64,000 nucleotides of DNA from Aquibaculum sediminis (GTDB taxonomy: Bacteria > Pseudomonadota > Alphaproteobacteria > Kiloniellales > DSM-21159): the NCBI RefSeq assembly GCF_040712085.1, contig NZ_JBFCVK010000006.1:248001-312000 (forward strand), given 5' to 3'. The notes under the pieces were generated by a model that saw only the letters and a list, made by a program, of their open reading frames with translations, did no database searches and had not been told where the DNA came from. Every line of letters starts with the position of its first letter. Position 1 is the stretch's first letter. Positions 15,349 to 24,736 of this stretch are shown here, in pieces. The position numbers and the translations under genes were made by a program.

Positions 15349-16815
15349 ATGAGCGATATCGGCAAGAAAAGCGGCACCGGCTCCACCATGAGCACCGGCG
15401 CTCCGGCTCCCAGTGATCGCAATTCACTGACGGTTGGGCCAGACGGACCGATCGTGCTGCACGACGTCCATTTCCTGGAGCAGATGGCGCACTTCAATCG
15501 AGAGAAGGTGCCCGAGCGCCAGCCACACGCCAAGGGTTCCGGTGCCTTCGGTGTCTTCGAGACGACCGAGGACGTCTCCACCTACACCAAGGCCGCCCTC
15601 TTCCAGCCCGGCGCCAAGACGGAGATGCTGGCCCGCTTCTCCACCGTCGCCGGCGAGGCCGGCAGCCCGGATACCTGGCGCGACGTGCGCGGCTTCTCGC
15701 TGAAGTTCTACACGGACGAGGGCAACTACGACCTGGTCGGCAACAACACGCCGGTCTTCTTCGTCCGCGATACGATGAAGTTCCCGCACTTCATCCGCAG
15801 CCAGAAGCGCTTGCCGGACTCGGGCCTGCGCGACAATCACATGCAGTGGGATTTCTGGACCAACAATCCGGAATCGGCGCACCAGGTCACCTACCTCATG
15901 GGCGAGCGCGGGCTGCCGCGCAGCTGGCGCAACATGAACGGCTACGGCTCCCACACCTACATGTGGGTCAATGCGCAGGGCGAGAAGTTCTGGGTGAAGT
16001 ATCACTTCCACACCCATCAGGGGATGAAACACTTCAGCAACGCGGAAGCCGCCAAGATGGCCGGCGACGACGCCGACTTCCATCGCCGCGACCTCTTCGA
16101 TGCCATCGCCCGCAGCGAGCATCCGAGCTGGACCCTGTCGGTTCAGGTCATGCCCTACGCCGAAGCCAAGGCCTACCGCATCAATCCCTTCGACCTGACC
16201 AAGACCTGGTCCCACAAGGACTATCCGCTGATCAGGGTCGGCACCATGACCTTGAACCGCAATCCGGAGAACTTCTTCGCCCAGATCGAGCAGGCGGCCT
16301 TCTCGCCAGGCAACACCGTGCCGGGCATCGGCCTTTCGCCGGACAAGATGCTGCTGGGCCGCGCCTTTGCGTACAACGACGCCCAGCGCAACCGCATCGG
16401 CACGAATTTCCACCAGTTGCCGGTGAACCAGCCCAAGGTGCCGGTGAACACCTACATGTTCGACGGCCAGATGGCTTACCACCACAGCGGCAATGCCCCG
16501 GTCTATGTCCCCAACAGCGGCGGGCGAACCTGGGCCGACGAGACGGGTGTCATGGACGAAAGCTGGGAAGCCGACGGCGAATTGGTGCGCAGCGCCTACA
16601 CCCTGCGCCCGGACGACGACGACTTCACCCAGCCGGGCATCCTGGTGCGCGAGGTCTTCAATGACGCCCAGCGCGCGCAGCTGGTCGAGACGCTCACCGG
16701 CGCCCTGAAGGGCGTGCGCGAACCCGTACTCAGCCGCGCCTTCCAGTACTGGAAGAACATCGACGCGGATGTCGGCGCACGCATCGAGGACGCCGTCCGC
16801 TCCCAGAACGGATAG
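15349..16815 (+). CDS. katA: Monofunctional haem catalase (KatA type)
   Basis: A 488-residue small-subunit catalase. The distal histidine lies in HAKGSGAFGVFETTED, the distal asparagine in VGNNTPVFFVRD, and the proximal haem-ligand tyrosine in GRAFAYNDAQRNRIG. The length is that of clade 3 catalases. It converts hydrogen peroxide to water and oxygen. A GGGGAGCACC ribosome site precedes the ATG. No oxyR gene is adjacent and I could not define the promoter in the 139-base upstream gap. With the rubrerythrin cluster it gives the window two separate peroxide defences. Confidence 0.96.
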   Translation: MSDIGKKSGTGSTMSTGAPAPSDRNSLTVGPDGPIVLHDVHFLEQMAHFNREKVPERQPHAKGSGAFGVFETTEDVSTYTKAALFQPGAKTEMLARFSTVAGEAGSPDTWRDVRGFSLKFYTDEGNYDLVGNNTPVFFVRDTMKFPHFIRSQKRLPDSGLRDNHMQWDFWTNNPESAHQVTYLMGERGLPRSWRNMNGYGSHTYMWVNAQGEKFWVKYHFHTHQGMKHFSNAEAAKMAGDDADFHRRDLFDAIARSEHPSWTLSVQVMPYAEAKAYRINPFDLTKTWSHKDYPLIRVGTMTLNRNPENFFAQIEQAAFSPGNTVPGIGLSPDKMLLGRAFAYNDAQRNRIGTNFHQLPVNQPKVPVNTYMFDGQMAYHHSGNAPVYVPNSGGRTWADETGVMDESWEADGELVRSAYTLRPDDDDFTQPGILVREVFNDAQRAQLVETLTGALKGVREPVLSRAFQYWKNIDADVGARIEDAVRSQNG

Positions 16816-16821
16816 TGCCTC

Positions 16822-16857
16822 ATCCGGCTCCGCGGCAGCGACGCCGTGGAGCCGGAT
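16822..16857 (+). terminator. Hairpin terminator after katA
   Basis: Arms 16822-16836 and 16843-16857 (ATCCGGCTCCGCGGC against GCCGTGGAGCCGGAT) pair at 14 of 15 positions around a six-base loop. Only a short T-containing tail follows. Confidence 0.6.
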
Positions 16858-17097
16858 ATTCTACTGATCTGCGTTCCCTCACCATTGCCAACTGAGTCTG
16901 GCTCGCGAAGGTGCAAAGGTTGCAAGCCACCGGTCCTGCCACCCGGCCATCGGTGAAACAGGCGGCGAAGCCCCGCTTCCGAACCATACCCTTTTTCACA
17001 GTAGTTCCCTTCCGCGAAGCATTTTTCACGTGCTAGGATCAATTTTCAGGGGAACGGTGTCCCGGGGATCCGCTGTTACGGGAAGGGCACGTTTTTC

Positions 17098-18642
17098 ATG
17101 GCTGCCTCGACGCAGACTCGCTTTTCAGGGCCGGTGACGGTTTTTCAGGAAAGGCGCCTCCCGGAGACTGCGACGCCAGCCGGCTATGCCGCGCTGATCG
17201 ACGCCTACAACCTGGCCGCCCCGCTGCCCCGGGCGCTCTCGGCGATTGGCGAGCGCCACCGAATCAGAGAGCAGGACGGATGGCGGATCATGACGCCGCG
17301 TCACGCTCCGCATCCAACCCTCGAAGGAAACCTCACCTTCGCCCTCAAGTATGAGGGTCTCGATCTTGCGGTCCTCAAGCGCCTGTTCGCCGCCACCGGC
17401 CCGGTCGCCATCGAAGCGCTCGTGCGGGATAAGCCCACTGGCAGCTACGCCCGCCGCATCTGGTTTCTCTATGAATGGCTCACCGGAAGCCGCCTCGATC
17501 TGCCGGATGCCGCCGGGGGACGCTACGTGCCTGTGGTCGATCCTAACCAGCAATATGCGTCGGAAGGGGAGAATGCGCCGCGCTACCGGGTAAGGAACAA
17601 CCTGCCCGGCACGCCGGATTTCTGCCCGCTGGTCTACCGTACCGAAGCGCTGGAACGCTTTGCAGCGCTGAACCTGCCGCAGCGCGCGCAGGATATCGTC
17701 GCCGCCGTTCCGCGCGACATCCTCACCCGCACCGCCGCATTCCTACTGCTCAAGGACTCACGGTCGAGCTATGCGATCGAGGGCGAACGCCCGCCAAAGG
17801 ACCGCATTCAGCGCTGGGGGCGCGCCATCGGCGAGGCTGGCCGGCGACCGCTCGATCCCGAAGAATTGCTGCGCCTGCAACGCATCGTCATAGGCGATGC
17901 ACGCTTCGTAAAGCTCGGCTTCCGCCAGCAAGGCGGCTTCGTCGGCGCCCATGACCGCGAATCCCGCATGCCACTCCCGGACCATATCAGCGCCCGCCAT
18001 GAGGACCTGCCGGCACTGATCGACGGCATGGTCGCGTTTGACCGCGGCCCAGCGCAGAGCCTCGATGCGGTGATCGCCGCCGCGATTCTCGCCTTCGGCT
18101 TTATCTATACTCACCCGTTTGAGGACGGCAACGGCCGAATTCAACGCTACCTCATCCACCATGTGCTGGCTGAACGCGGCTTCAATCCGCCTGGCGTCAT
18201 TTTCCCGGTGTCATCGGCGATTCTGGAACGGATCGACGATTATCGCGCTGTGCTCGAGAGCTACTCCGAGCGCCTACAGCCGCTTATCGAATGGGAGCCA
18301 ACGGACAGCTTCAACGTGCGGGTTCTGAATGACACAGGGGACTTTTACCGCTTCTTCGATGCAACCCCGCACGCGGAATTCCTTTACGCCTGTGTCCACA
18401 AGACCATTGAAGAAGATCTGCCACAGGAAACCGACTTCCTGCGCCGCTACGATCAATTCCGCAGCGAGATCGAAGCCTTCCTCGACATGCCCGAGCGCAT
18501 GATCGACCTGCTCTTTCGCTTCCTTCATCAGAACGAAGGTCGCCTCTCCCGCCGCACCCGTGAAAAGGAGTTCGCAGTCCTTACCGATGAGGAAGCGGTG
18601 CGGATCGAGGAGAGCTACCGCACAGCCTTCGGCCCGGAGTGA
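17098..18642 (+). CDS. Fic-family protein with its own inhibitory helix
   Basis: A 514-residue Fic-domain protein. The catalytic motif HPFEDGNGRIQR starts near residue 339. The inhibitory motif (S/T)xxxE(G/N) is present upstream as S224-Y-A-I-E228-G229, so it is a class II (intramolecularly inhibited) Fic protein. Fic enzymes transfer AMP or another nucleotide moiety to target proteins. The N-terminal about 200 residues have no motif I recognise, and the C-terminal about 100 residues may be a winged-helix-like domain. No antitoxin gene adjoins it, as expected when the inhibitor is built in. It stands alone between katA and the Mrp operon. The target is unknown. Confidence 0.88.
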   Translation: MAASTQTRFSGPVTVFQERRLPETATPAGYAALIDAYNLAAPLPRALSAIGERHRIREQDGWRIMTPRHAPHPTLEGNLTFALKYEGLDLAVLKRLFAATGPVAIEALVRDKPTGSYARRIWFLYEWLTGSRLDLPDAAGGRYVPVVDPNQQYASEGENAPRYRVRNNLPGTPDFCPLVYRTEALERFAALNLPQRAQDIVAAVPRDILTRTAAFLLLKDSRSSYAIEGERPPKDRIQRWGRAIGEAGRRPLDPEELLRLQRIVIGDARFVKLGFRQQGGFVGAHDRESRMPLPDHISARHEDLPALIDGMVAFDRGPAQSLDAVIAAAILAFGFIYTHPFEDGNGRIQRYLIHHVLAERGFNPPGVIFPVSSAILERIDDYRAVLESYSERLQPLIEWEPTDSFNVRVLNDTGDFYRFFDATPHAEFLYACVHKTIEEDLPQETDFLRRYDQFRSEIEAFLDMPERMIDLLFRFLHQNEGRLSRRTREKEFAVLTDEEAVRIEESYRTAFGPE

Positions 18643-18666
18643 CGCTCGGAAAGCTGTCGCTCATGT

Positions 18667-20415
18667 CTATGGCACCAAGATCACCAGCAGCAAAAGCCCT
18701 GACAGCAGCAACAGCGTGATCGGCAGTCCTTGTGGCCGGACCAGGGCCTGCTCCCATTTCTGCACAGTATCGGCCAGGCCTTGGCTGGTGGCAGTGACAA
18801 ACCGGGGACGGCGCCGCAAAGGGCGGGCAAGGGTGATGTAGAGCCGATGGCCGCTCTCGCGCACTCTGTCCTGGCTGGGAGCCAAGGCGATCAGGTCACC
18901 CTCGGCAACCTCCGGCCTCGGCAAGCCAAGTCGACGCCCGGCAAGGCTCCAGAGGGCGGCCAGAACGAGCGCCAGCAGCAACGGCCAGGCGCTCTCCCAC
19001 AGGCCATAGGCAGTGACCGCCTTTCCCGCCACCTCGTCGCCTTCGACCAGAACCAGCCCCCAGGCGAAGAGTTGGGCCAGAACTGCCGTGCCGACGAAGG
19101 GCAGCCAGAAGAGCCAGCCTGCCCCGGCGGCCTCCTTCTTCTCTCCACCCTGCTTACGCGGTTCGGCCGCCAGAGCCACCAGGAAACGCAGCATCAGCAA
19201 GGCCGTACCCGCTGCCGACCAGGAGAGCAGAGCCCCCACCAGGGCGGCGGCCTCGCCCTGGGCCTCCTCCACACCCTGCTTGACCAGCAACTTCGCCAGG
19301 CTGCCGCCGGTCAGCGGTGCGCCGGCAATGGCCACGGCTGCCAGGGCCGCCACGCTCAGGGCCAGGAGGCGCCCCGTGCGACCCTGCTGCACCACACCCA
19401 CGGACAGGAAGAGCGCGCCCTTGGAGAAGCCGTGGTGCAGGGCATAGAAGACCACAGCCGGCAGTAGCAGCGGTGCGGCCTGGGGTGAGGCCTGCACCAC
19501 GCCCAGGGCCGAGATCAGCACGCCCATCTGGCTGAGACTGGAATAGGCCAGGATGGTCTTGGGGTTGCGCTGCGGCAGGCCGAGCAGCACCCCATAGAAG
19601 GCCGTCAGCATGCCCAAAGCAGCCATCAGCAGCCCCGGGCGCGCCAGCGCCGCCTCCCCCAGCGGCAGGAAGAGCAGCATGCCCAACAGGCCAGCCTTGA
19701 TCATCGCGCCGGACAGCACGGCCGAGGCCGGCGTCGGCGCGGCTGGGTGGGCGAGCGGCAGCCAGACATGCAGCGGGAACTGCCCCGCCTTGATGGCAAA
19801 GCCGAAGAACAGCAGCAGCGGCGTGAGGGCCCCACCCTCGGCCAGTGCGACCGGCATATCGGCGATCATCAGGCTGTCGGCTGCGGAAACGGCACGCAGC
19901 AGACCCCAGAGCAGCGCCATCTCGCCGATGAGCGAAAGCACCAGATAGACGCGGCCCGCCCGGTAGGCCCGCTCCCCCCGCTCGAAGACCACGAGCATGT
20001 AGGAGCAGAGCGTCATCAGGCTGAAGAAGAGGTAGAAGCCCGGCGCATCCAGCGCAACGATGAGGCCCAGATTGCCGCCCATGGAGGCCAGAAAGAAGGC
20101 GTTGTAGCGGTGCTGCGCCGCATCGCGCGGGATGTAGCCGCGCCCATACAAGCCAGCCGCCATCCACAGCAGGGCAGTCATCACCAATAGCAGGCGCCGC
20201 GGCCCATCGAGCCCCAGGTCCAGCCCGAGCAAGACCGTTTCCAGCAGCAGATCACCACCCGGCTGCACCAGCAGGGCGGCCGCCAGGGCCGGCAGCGGTG
20301 CCAGCGGCAGAAGGCGCGCCACCCACTCCCGACTGCGCGGCGGCACCACCGCCAGCGCCATGAGCAGCGGCAGCAGCGGCGTGAGCGCCAGGCTGACAGC
20401 GGCAAGAGGGGTCAT
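18667..20415 (-). CDS. MrpD/NuoM-like antiporter subunit (third copy, last gene of the operon)
   Basis: A 582-residue multi-spanning membrane protein of the Proton_antipo_M family. The start at 20415 (MTPLAAVSLALTPLL) overlaps the preceding gene by four bases. The conserved channel residues are visible: Glu in SLIGEMALLWG, Lys in GFAIKAGQFPLHVWLPLAHP, and Lys in SGAMIKAGLLG. It is longer than its two paralogues, with a charged, low-similarity C-terminal region (from about residue 480) and a final hydrophobic helix. Together with the two paralogues upstream it would provide three separate ion-translocating channels in one complex. Confidence 0.87.
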   Translation of the reverse strand: MTPLAAVSLALTPLLPLLMALAVVPPRSREWVARLLPLAPLPALAAALLVQPGGDLLLETVLLGLDLGLDGPRRLLLVMTALLWMAAGLYGRGYIPRDAAQHRYNAFFLASMGGNLGLIVALDAPGFYLFFSLMTLCSYMLVVFERGERAYRAGRVYLVLSLIGEMALLWGLLRAVSAADSLMIADMPVALAEGGALTPLLLFFGFAIKAGQFPLHVWLPLAHPAAPTPASAVLSGAMIKAGLLGMLLFLPLGEAALARPGLLMAALGMLTAFYGVLLGLPQRNPKTILAYSSLSQMGVLISALGVVQASPQAAPLLLPAVVFYALHHGFSKGALFLSVGVVQQGRTGRLLALSVAALAAVAIAGAPLTGGSLAKLLVKQGVEEAQGEAAALVGALLSWSAAGTALLMLRFLVALAAEPRKQGGEKKEAAGAGWLFWLPFVGTAVLAQLFAWGLVLVEGDEVAGKAVTAYGLWESAWPLLLALVLAALWSLAGRRLGLPRPEVAEGDLIALAPSQDRVRESGHRLYITLARPLRRRPRFVTATSQGLADTVQKWEQALVRPQGLPITLLLLSGLLLLVILVP

Positions 20416-21926
20416 GGCAGGGTGTACTCCCGCGCGACGATCAGGCGGGCCCACTCCAGCGGGCTGACCGGAAAGGCGGCAAACACGCCCGCACCCAGCG
20501 CGGCCATGGCGGTGAAGACGCCCGGCAGCACCAGCCAGAGCGGAGCCTCCCACCGACCCGCCGGCCGCTCGGGCCAGTCCACTCGCGCCGGTCGGAACCA
20601 GGCGCGATAGAGCGGCGGCAGGAAGTAGGCGGCGTTCAGCAGGCTGCTGCCCACCAGGACAGGTATCACCCACCCCTGCCCGGCCTGCAGGCTGCCCAGC
20701 CCCAGGTACCACTTGGAAATGAAACCCGCCATGGGTGGCAGGCCGATCATGCCCAGCGCCCCGGCACTGAAGGCCAACATCGTCAGAGGCATGCGCGCGC
20801 CCAGCCCGTCCATCTCGTCGATGCGGTGGATGCCCAGCTTTTTCTGGAAGAGCCCGGCGCAAAAGAAGAGGGTGATCTTCATGATGCCCTGGTGCACCAG
20901 ATGCGCCAGGCAGCCGATGAATCCGAGCGGCGTGAGCAGCGAGGCGCCGAGCACGATGTAGGACACCTGGCTGACCGTCGAATAGGCTAGGCGGCGCTTG
21001 ATCTCCTCCTGCCGCAGGGCGATGAGCGACCCCAGCAGGATCGTGGCCGAGGCCAGGATGGTGAGCGGCAGGCCAAGGTGCAGCGCCTGCATCAGTTCGA
21101 TGCCGTAGACATCGAAGACCACGCGCACGACGCCGAAAGCCCCCGCCTTGACCACCGCCACCGCGTGCAGCAGCGCACTGACCGGCGCCGGGGCGACCAT
21201 CGCGGCCGGCAGCCAGCCGTGCAGCGGCATGACGGCTGCCTTCACGCCCAGGCCGCCAATCAACAGGGCGAAGATCACCGTCAGCGTGAGCGGTGACTCC
21301 TGGGCCAGCGCGACCATGCCCAGCGGCGGCTCCAGGAAGCTGCCGCTGCCCGCCGCCACTTCCAGCCAGAGAATGCCCAGCAGCAGGACGGCACTGCCGG
21401 TCAGGGTATAGCGCAGATAAGTGCGCCCCGCGGCCAGCGACTTGTCATCGCCCTGGTGCGCCACCAGCGGCAGGGTCGAGAGGGTCAGCAGCTCATAGAA
21501 GATGAAGAAGGTGAAGAGGTTGCCTGATAGCGCGATGCCGACAGTCGAGGCCACACAGAGGCTGAAAAAACCGAAAAAGCGGCGCTGCTCGCCGTCGTCC
21601 TGCAGATAGGCAATGGCGTAGATCGTGGTCACGAACCAGAGCAGGGCCGACAGCGTGATGAACAGCAGTGCCAGTGCGTCGATGTGCATCAGCAGCTCAA
21701 GGCCCGCCCCCAGAGGCAGGCGGAAGCTGTAACTCTGCCCCTGATAGACGCCCCAGAGCATCGCCATGACGACGAGCAGCTTCATCCCGGCGCCGGCCAG
21801 GTTGACCAGATTGCGCAGTCGCTGCGCGTCGCGCCCGAGAAGGAAGATGGTGACCGCCGGCACCAGCGAGCAGGCGAGCAGCAACAAGGGGTAACTCCAC
21901 CCGGGCAGGAGCAGAAGGGGCGTCAT
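20412..21926 (-). CDS. MrpD/NuoM-like antiporter subunit (second copy)
   Basis: A 504-residue multi-spanning protein starting at 21926 (MTPLLLLPGWSYPLLLL). Channel motifs include FFIFYELLTLSTLPLVAHQ with the conserved glutamate, GGLGVKAAVMPLHGWLPAAMV with the first lysine, and HAVAVVKAGAFGVVR with the second. The SALLHAVAVVKAG text is closest to MrpA/NuoL-type and MrpD subunits. Four-base overlaps at both ends imply translational coupling. Confidence 0.88.
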   Translation of the reverse strand: MTPLLLLPGWSYPLLLLACSLVPAVTIFLLGRDAQRLRNLVNLAGAGMKLLVVMAMLWGVYQGQSYSFRLPLGAGLELLMHIDALALLFITLSALLWFVTTIYAIAYLQDDGEQRRFFGFFSLCVASTVGIALSGNLFTFFIFYELLTLSTLPLVAHQGDDKSLAAGRTYLRYTLTGSAVLLLGILWLEVAAGSGSFLEPPLGMVALAQESPLTLTVIFALLIGGLGVKAAVMPLHGWLPAAMVAPAPVSALLHAVAVVKAGAFGVVRVVFDVYGIELMQALHLGLPLTILASATILLGSLIALRQEEIKRRLAYSTVSQVSYIVLGASLLTPLGFIGCLAHLVHQGIMKITLFFCAGLFQKKLGIHRIDEMDGLGARMPLTMLAFSAGALGMIGLPPMAGFISKWYLGLGSLQAGQGWVIPVLVGSSLLNAAYFLPPLYRAWFRPARVDWPERPAGRWEAPLWLVLPGVFTAMAALGAGVFAAFPVSPLEWARLIVAREYTLP

Positions 21927-23407
21927 GGCGAGATCTCCCCTGCGCCCGGATAGCTCAGGCTGAGCAGCTCGATCAGCGGCTGCGCTGCCAGGCCGAGCAG
22001 CAGCGAGAGACAGGCGAGGCTCATGGCGGCGGCGCTTTGAAAGCCGCTGCCACCGCGTTCGTGCTGTGCTTCTTCCGCTGGCGGGCGAAAGGCCGGCAGA
22101 ATGAAGCGCAGCAGATAGCCAGCCGCCAGCAGACCGCCCACCAGCAGCACCGCAACCTGCCACCAACTCCGGGCCTCCAGAGCCGCACCCAGGAGCAGCC
22201 ACTTGGCCAGGAAGCCGCCGCTGGGCGGCAGCGCCATGATGGACAGTCCCGCCAGAGCCAGCGCGAAGAGCGGCACCGGCGCCAGTCGGCTGGCACCGGC
22301 CATGGCTTCGCGCCGGTCACTGCCCAAGCGCAACACCAGGGCACCGGCAGCCAGGAACATCGCCGCCTTGGCGACGCCGTGGGAGAGCAGATGCAAAAGC
22401 GCGCCGCTCCAGGCCCGCTCGCCCAGCGCGCCGCCGGCCTGGGCCAGCGGAAAGACGAACAGGAGATAGCCGAGCTGCGCCACCGTGGAGTAGGCGATCA
22501 TCAGCTTCAGCCGCTCCTGCCTCAGCGCCAAGAGGGAGCCCCAGAGCACGGCCACGGCGCCGAGCACTCCCAGCAGTGTCCAGGCGCCAGGTCCGGGCAC
22601 CTCCGGGAAGACCTCGAACCAGAGGCGCAGCAGCAGATAGAGCGGTGCCTTGACCGCCAGCGCCGAGAGCACCGCACTGATCGGTGGCAAGGCGCTGGAA
22701 TGCGCCGGCGGCAGCCAGAAATGCAGTGGCCAGATGGCCGCCTTGAGCAGCAAGCCCAGGGTGATAAGGGTCAGGGCCGCCAGCATGACCGGCGCGGCCG
22801 TCGCGCCTTCGGCCACCAGCGTCAGGTCCAGCACCCCCAGTGCCGCGTAGATCAGCGCCACGCCAAGCAGGTAGAACAGCGACCCCAGCGTGGCGAGCAG
22901 CAGGTAGCGCATCTGCGCCACCAGCGCCGTGGTCGCTCCGGAGAGCGCCACCAGGGCCACGCCGCCCAGGCCGGCGATCTCCAGCGCGACGTAGAGATTG
23001 AAGAGGTCGTGGGAGAGATAGACGGTGTTGAGACCGGACCAGAGAAAGAGCAGCAGAGCCCAGAAGATCCGGCCCTCACGGGCCGGGCTCTGCGCGCGCC
23101 ACTGATAGAGCAGCACGGCCGCCATGACCGCAGTGGTCATGAGCATGAAGGCCAGCGCCAGGCCGTCGGCGCGCAGGCCGATGCCCAGAGGCGCGTTCCA
23201 ACCGCCCAGCCAGACCAATAGCCTCTGGTCGTGGCCAATAGCCTGCCCAAGAGCCAGCAACAGCACCAACTGCAGCGCGACCGCCAGGGGAGGAACCACG
23301 CGGAGCAGGGCCGCGCCCGGCAGCAGCAGGATTGCCGCAAGCCCGGCGGGCAAAACCACCAGCAGCGGCAGCAGCAAGCCCGGTTCCAGTAGGAAGCCCG
23401 CGGCCAT
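21923..23407 (-). CDS. MrpD/NuoN-like antiporter subunit (first copy)
   Basis: A 494-residue multi-spanning protein. The conserved glutamate is in LYVALEIAGLGGVAL; lysines occur in LGLLLKAAIWPLHFWLPPAHS and SALAVKAPLYLLLRL. The SHGVAKAAMFLAAGAL and PPSGGFLAKWLLLG segments are typical of the proton-translocating antiporter-like family. It follows mrpC by six bases and overlaps the second copy by four. Confidence 0.88.
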   Translation of the reverse strand: MAAGFLLEPGLLLPLLVVLPAGLAAILLLPGAALLRVVPPLAVALQLVLLLALGQAIGHDQRLLVWLGGWNAPLGIGLRADGLALAFMLMTTAVMAAVLLYQWRAQSPAREGRIFWALLLFLWSGLNTVYLSHDLFNLYVALEIAGLGGVALVALSGATTALVAQMRYLLLATLGSLFYLLGVALIYAALGVLDLTLVAEGATAAPVMLAALTLITLGLLLKAAIWPLHFWLPPAHSSALPPISAVLSALAVKAPLYLLLRLWFEVFPEVPGPGAWTLLGVLGAVAVLWGSLLALRQERLKLMIAYSTVAQLGYLLFVFPLAQAGGALGERAWSGALLHLLSHGVAKAAMFLAAGALVLRLGSDRREAMAGASRLAPVPLFALALAGLSIMALPPSGGFLAKWLLLGAALEARSWWQVAVLLVGGLLAAGYLLRFILPAFRPPAEEAQHERGGSGFQSAAAMSLACLSLLLGLAAQPLIELLSLSYPGAGEISP

Positions 23408-23413
23408 CCAGCC

Positions 23414-23740
23414 TCAGTCCTGCTTCTGCTCGCGCTCGGCAGCCGCCGCGGCGGCTTCCAGCTCGATGCAGCCGGTGGCGCGATAGAGCCGAAGCGTCAG
23501 GGCCAGGGCCAGGGCCGTGGTCGCCAGCGAGACGACGATGCCGGTGATCACCAGGGCCTGAGGCACGGGATCGGTGGTTTCGCCGCGGGCCGCCATGGCG
23601 CCGAAGAAGAGGAAGATCCCGCCGGCCATGACATTGAGCGCAATGATCCGTCGCACCAGGTGCCGGCGGGTGAGAAAGGCGTGCAGGGCGAGTAGGAAAA
23701 GCGCCAGCCCAGCCAGGGCAAAGAGCAGGCTTTGTGTCAT
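23414..23740 (-). CDS. mrpC: MrpC/MnhC (NuoK-like) subunit
   Basis: A 108-residue protein with three hydrophobic helices and the family text TDPVPQALVITGIVVSLATTALALAL. In Mrp complexes MrpC/NuoK-like subunits line the route connecting the antiporter modules. The C-terminus is extended by an alanine- and glutamate-rich tail. It overlaps the upstream MbhE-MnhB gene by four bases. Confidence 0.87.
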   Translation of the reverse strand: MTQSLLFALAGLALFLLALHAFLTRRHLVRRIIALNVMAGGIFLFFGAMAARGETTDPVPQALVITGIVVSLATTALALALTLRLYRATGCIELEAAAAAAEREQKQD

Positions 23741-24456
23741 TGCGGCTCGCCCTCCTCCCGCGGTAGCCCGCTGGCCAGCAGGAATAGGAGCACCGCCACG
23801 GACAGGGCGATGCCCGCCTCGATGGTCAGGATCAGCGGCTTGGCCAGGGCCTCTGGATAGTCGAGGAAGACGCCACTACCCAGCCCCACCGCCAACCCGA
23901 CCCCGGCGAAGAGCAGGAAGCCGGCCACGGCCGCCGCGCGCAGCCAGGCTGCTCCATGGGGCGGCGCCGGCAGGACCTTGCCCAGCACCAGCAGAATCGT
24001 CACGGCGGTCAGAATCGTCCCGGCCTGAAAGGCGCCACCAGCCTCCTCGGCACCGAGCCAGAAGAGGTAGAAGGCGGAGAGCAGTACCAGCGGCGCCAGG
24101 GCCTTCAGCAGCAGCAGCAACTGCGGCTCCGCCGCGCCGGGTGTCAGGAAGTTGCCACTGGGGGCCGACCAGGGTGCCTCCGGCATCAAGCCCCAAAGCC
24201 CCACCAGCGCCAGCAGCAGCACCGCCTTCTCCAAGAGGGTGTCGAAGGCGCGAAAGTTAATCAGCACGGCGTTGACCGGGTTGTCGAGGCCACTGCGCGG
24301 CAGGGCGGCGCGCACAGGCTCGGCAAGGCCGGTCGCCTCACCGGCGAGGGTGACGGCGACATAGGCCAAGCCGGCAAAAGCCACCAGAGCCGCCAGCGCC
24401 AGCAGGGTGGCGCTCAGGCCGAAGGGCGGCTCCTGCTCGTCGATGGCGCCGAACAC
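23737..24456 (-). CDS. Fused MbhE-like plus MnhB/MrpB subunit
   Basis: A 239-residue membrane protein that appears to join two subunits. Residues 1 to about 95 contain GLDNPVNAVLINFRAFDTLLE, the signature of the MbhE domain usually found at the C-terminus of MrpA. Residues about 105-235 read as the MnhB domain (AGGAFQAGTILTAVTILL, then LILTIEAGIALSVAVLL). Automated annotation may label it hydrogenase subunit E, but no hydrogenase genes are present. The gap to the DUF4040 gene is four bases. Confidence 0.78.
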   Translation of the reverse strand: MFGAIDEQEPPFGLSATLLALAALVAFAGLAYVAVTLAGEATGLAEPVRAALPRSGLDNPVNAVLINFRAFDTLLEKAVLLLALVGLWGLMPEAPWSAPSGNFLTPGAAEPQLLLLLKALAPLVLLSAFYLFWLGAEEAGGAFQAGTILTAVTILLVLGKVLPAPPHGAAWLRAAAVAGFLLFAGVGLAVGLGSGVFLDYPEALAKPLILTIEAGIALSVAVLLFLLASGLPREEGEPQ

Positions 24457-24460
24457 CGCG

Positions 24461-24736
24461 TCAGTCCTCCTGGGACTTGCGTGACTTCGACGACTGGGCT
24501 GACAGCCGAGACAGCGTGGCGATCACCAGCGCGCCGGTGACGCCGGCCCCCACCGCCGCTTCCGCCAGAGCGATGTCCGGTGCCGACAGCCGCAGCCAGG
24601 CCAGAGCCAGCAGCAGTCCGAAGACGATAAAGAAGACAGCCGAGGCGAAGATCCGCCGATGCCAGAAGGCAAGCGTCGCCACGCCAAGCAGCAGCAGAAC
24701 AAGAAGGCCATCGAAAACGGCTTCTGCCAGGCTCAT
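24461..24736 (-). CDS. DUF4040/MbhD-like subunit
   Basis: A 91-residue protein with three hydrophobic helices and APDIALAEAAVGAGVTGALVIATL, the diagnostic DUF4040 segment. In canonical Mrp antiporters this domain is part of the large MrpA; in archaeal membrane-bound hydrogenases it is the separate MbhD subunit, as here. It overlaps mrpG by four bases. A serine/lysine-rich tail ends the protein. Confidence 0.85.
   Translation of the reverse strand: MSLAEAVFDGLLVLLLLGVATLAFWHRRIFASAVFFIVFGLLLALAWLRLSAPDIALAEAAVGAGVTGALVIATLSRLSAQSSKSRKSQED

Noticed and set aside
23737..24736. Reading the MbhE/DUF4040 subunits as part of a hydrogenase
   Set aside because: No NiFe large or small subunit, no maturation gene and no ferredoxin-type subunit is near. 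All neighbours are Mrp-type membrane subunits.
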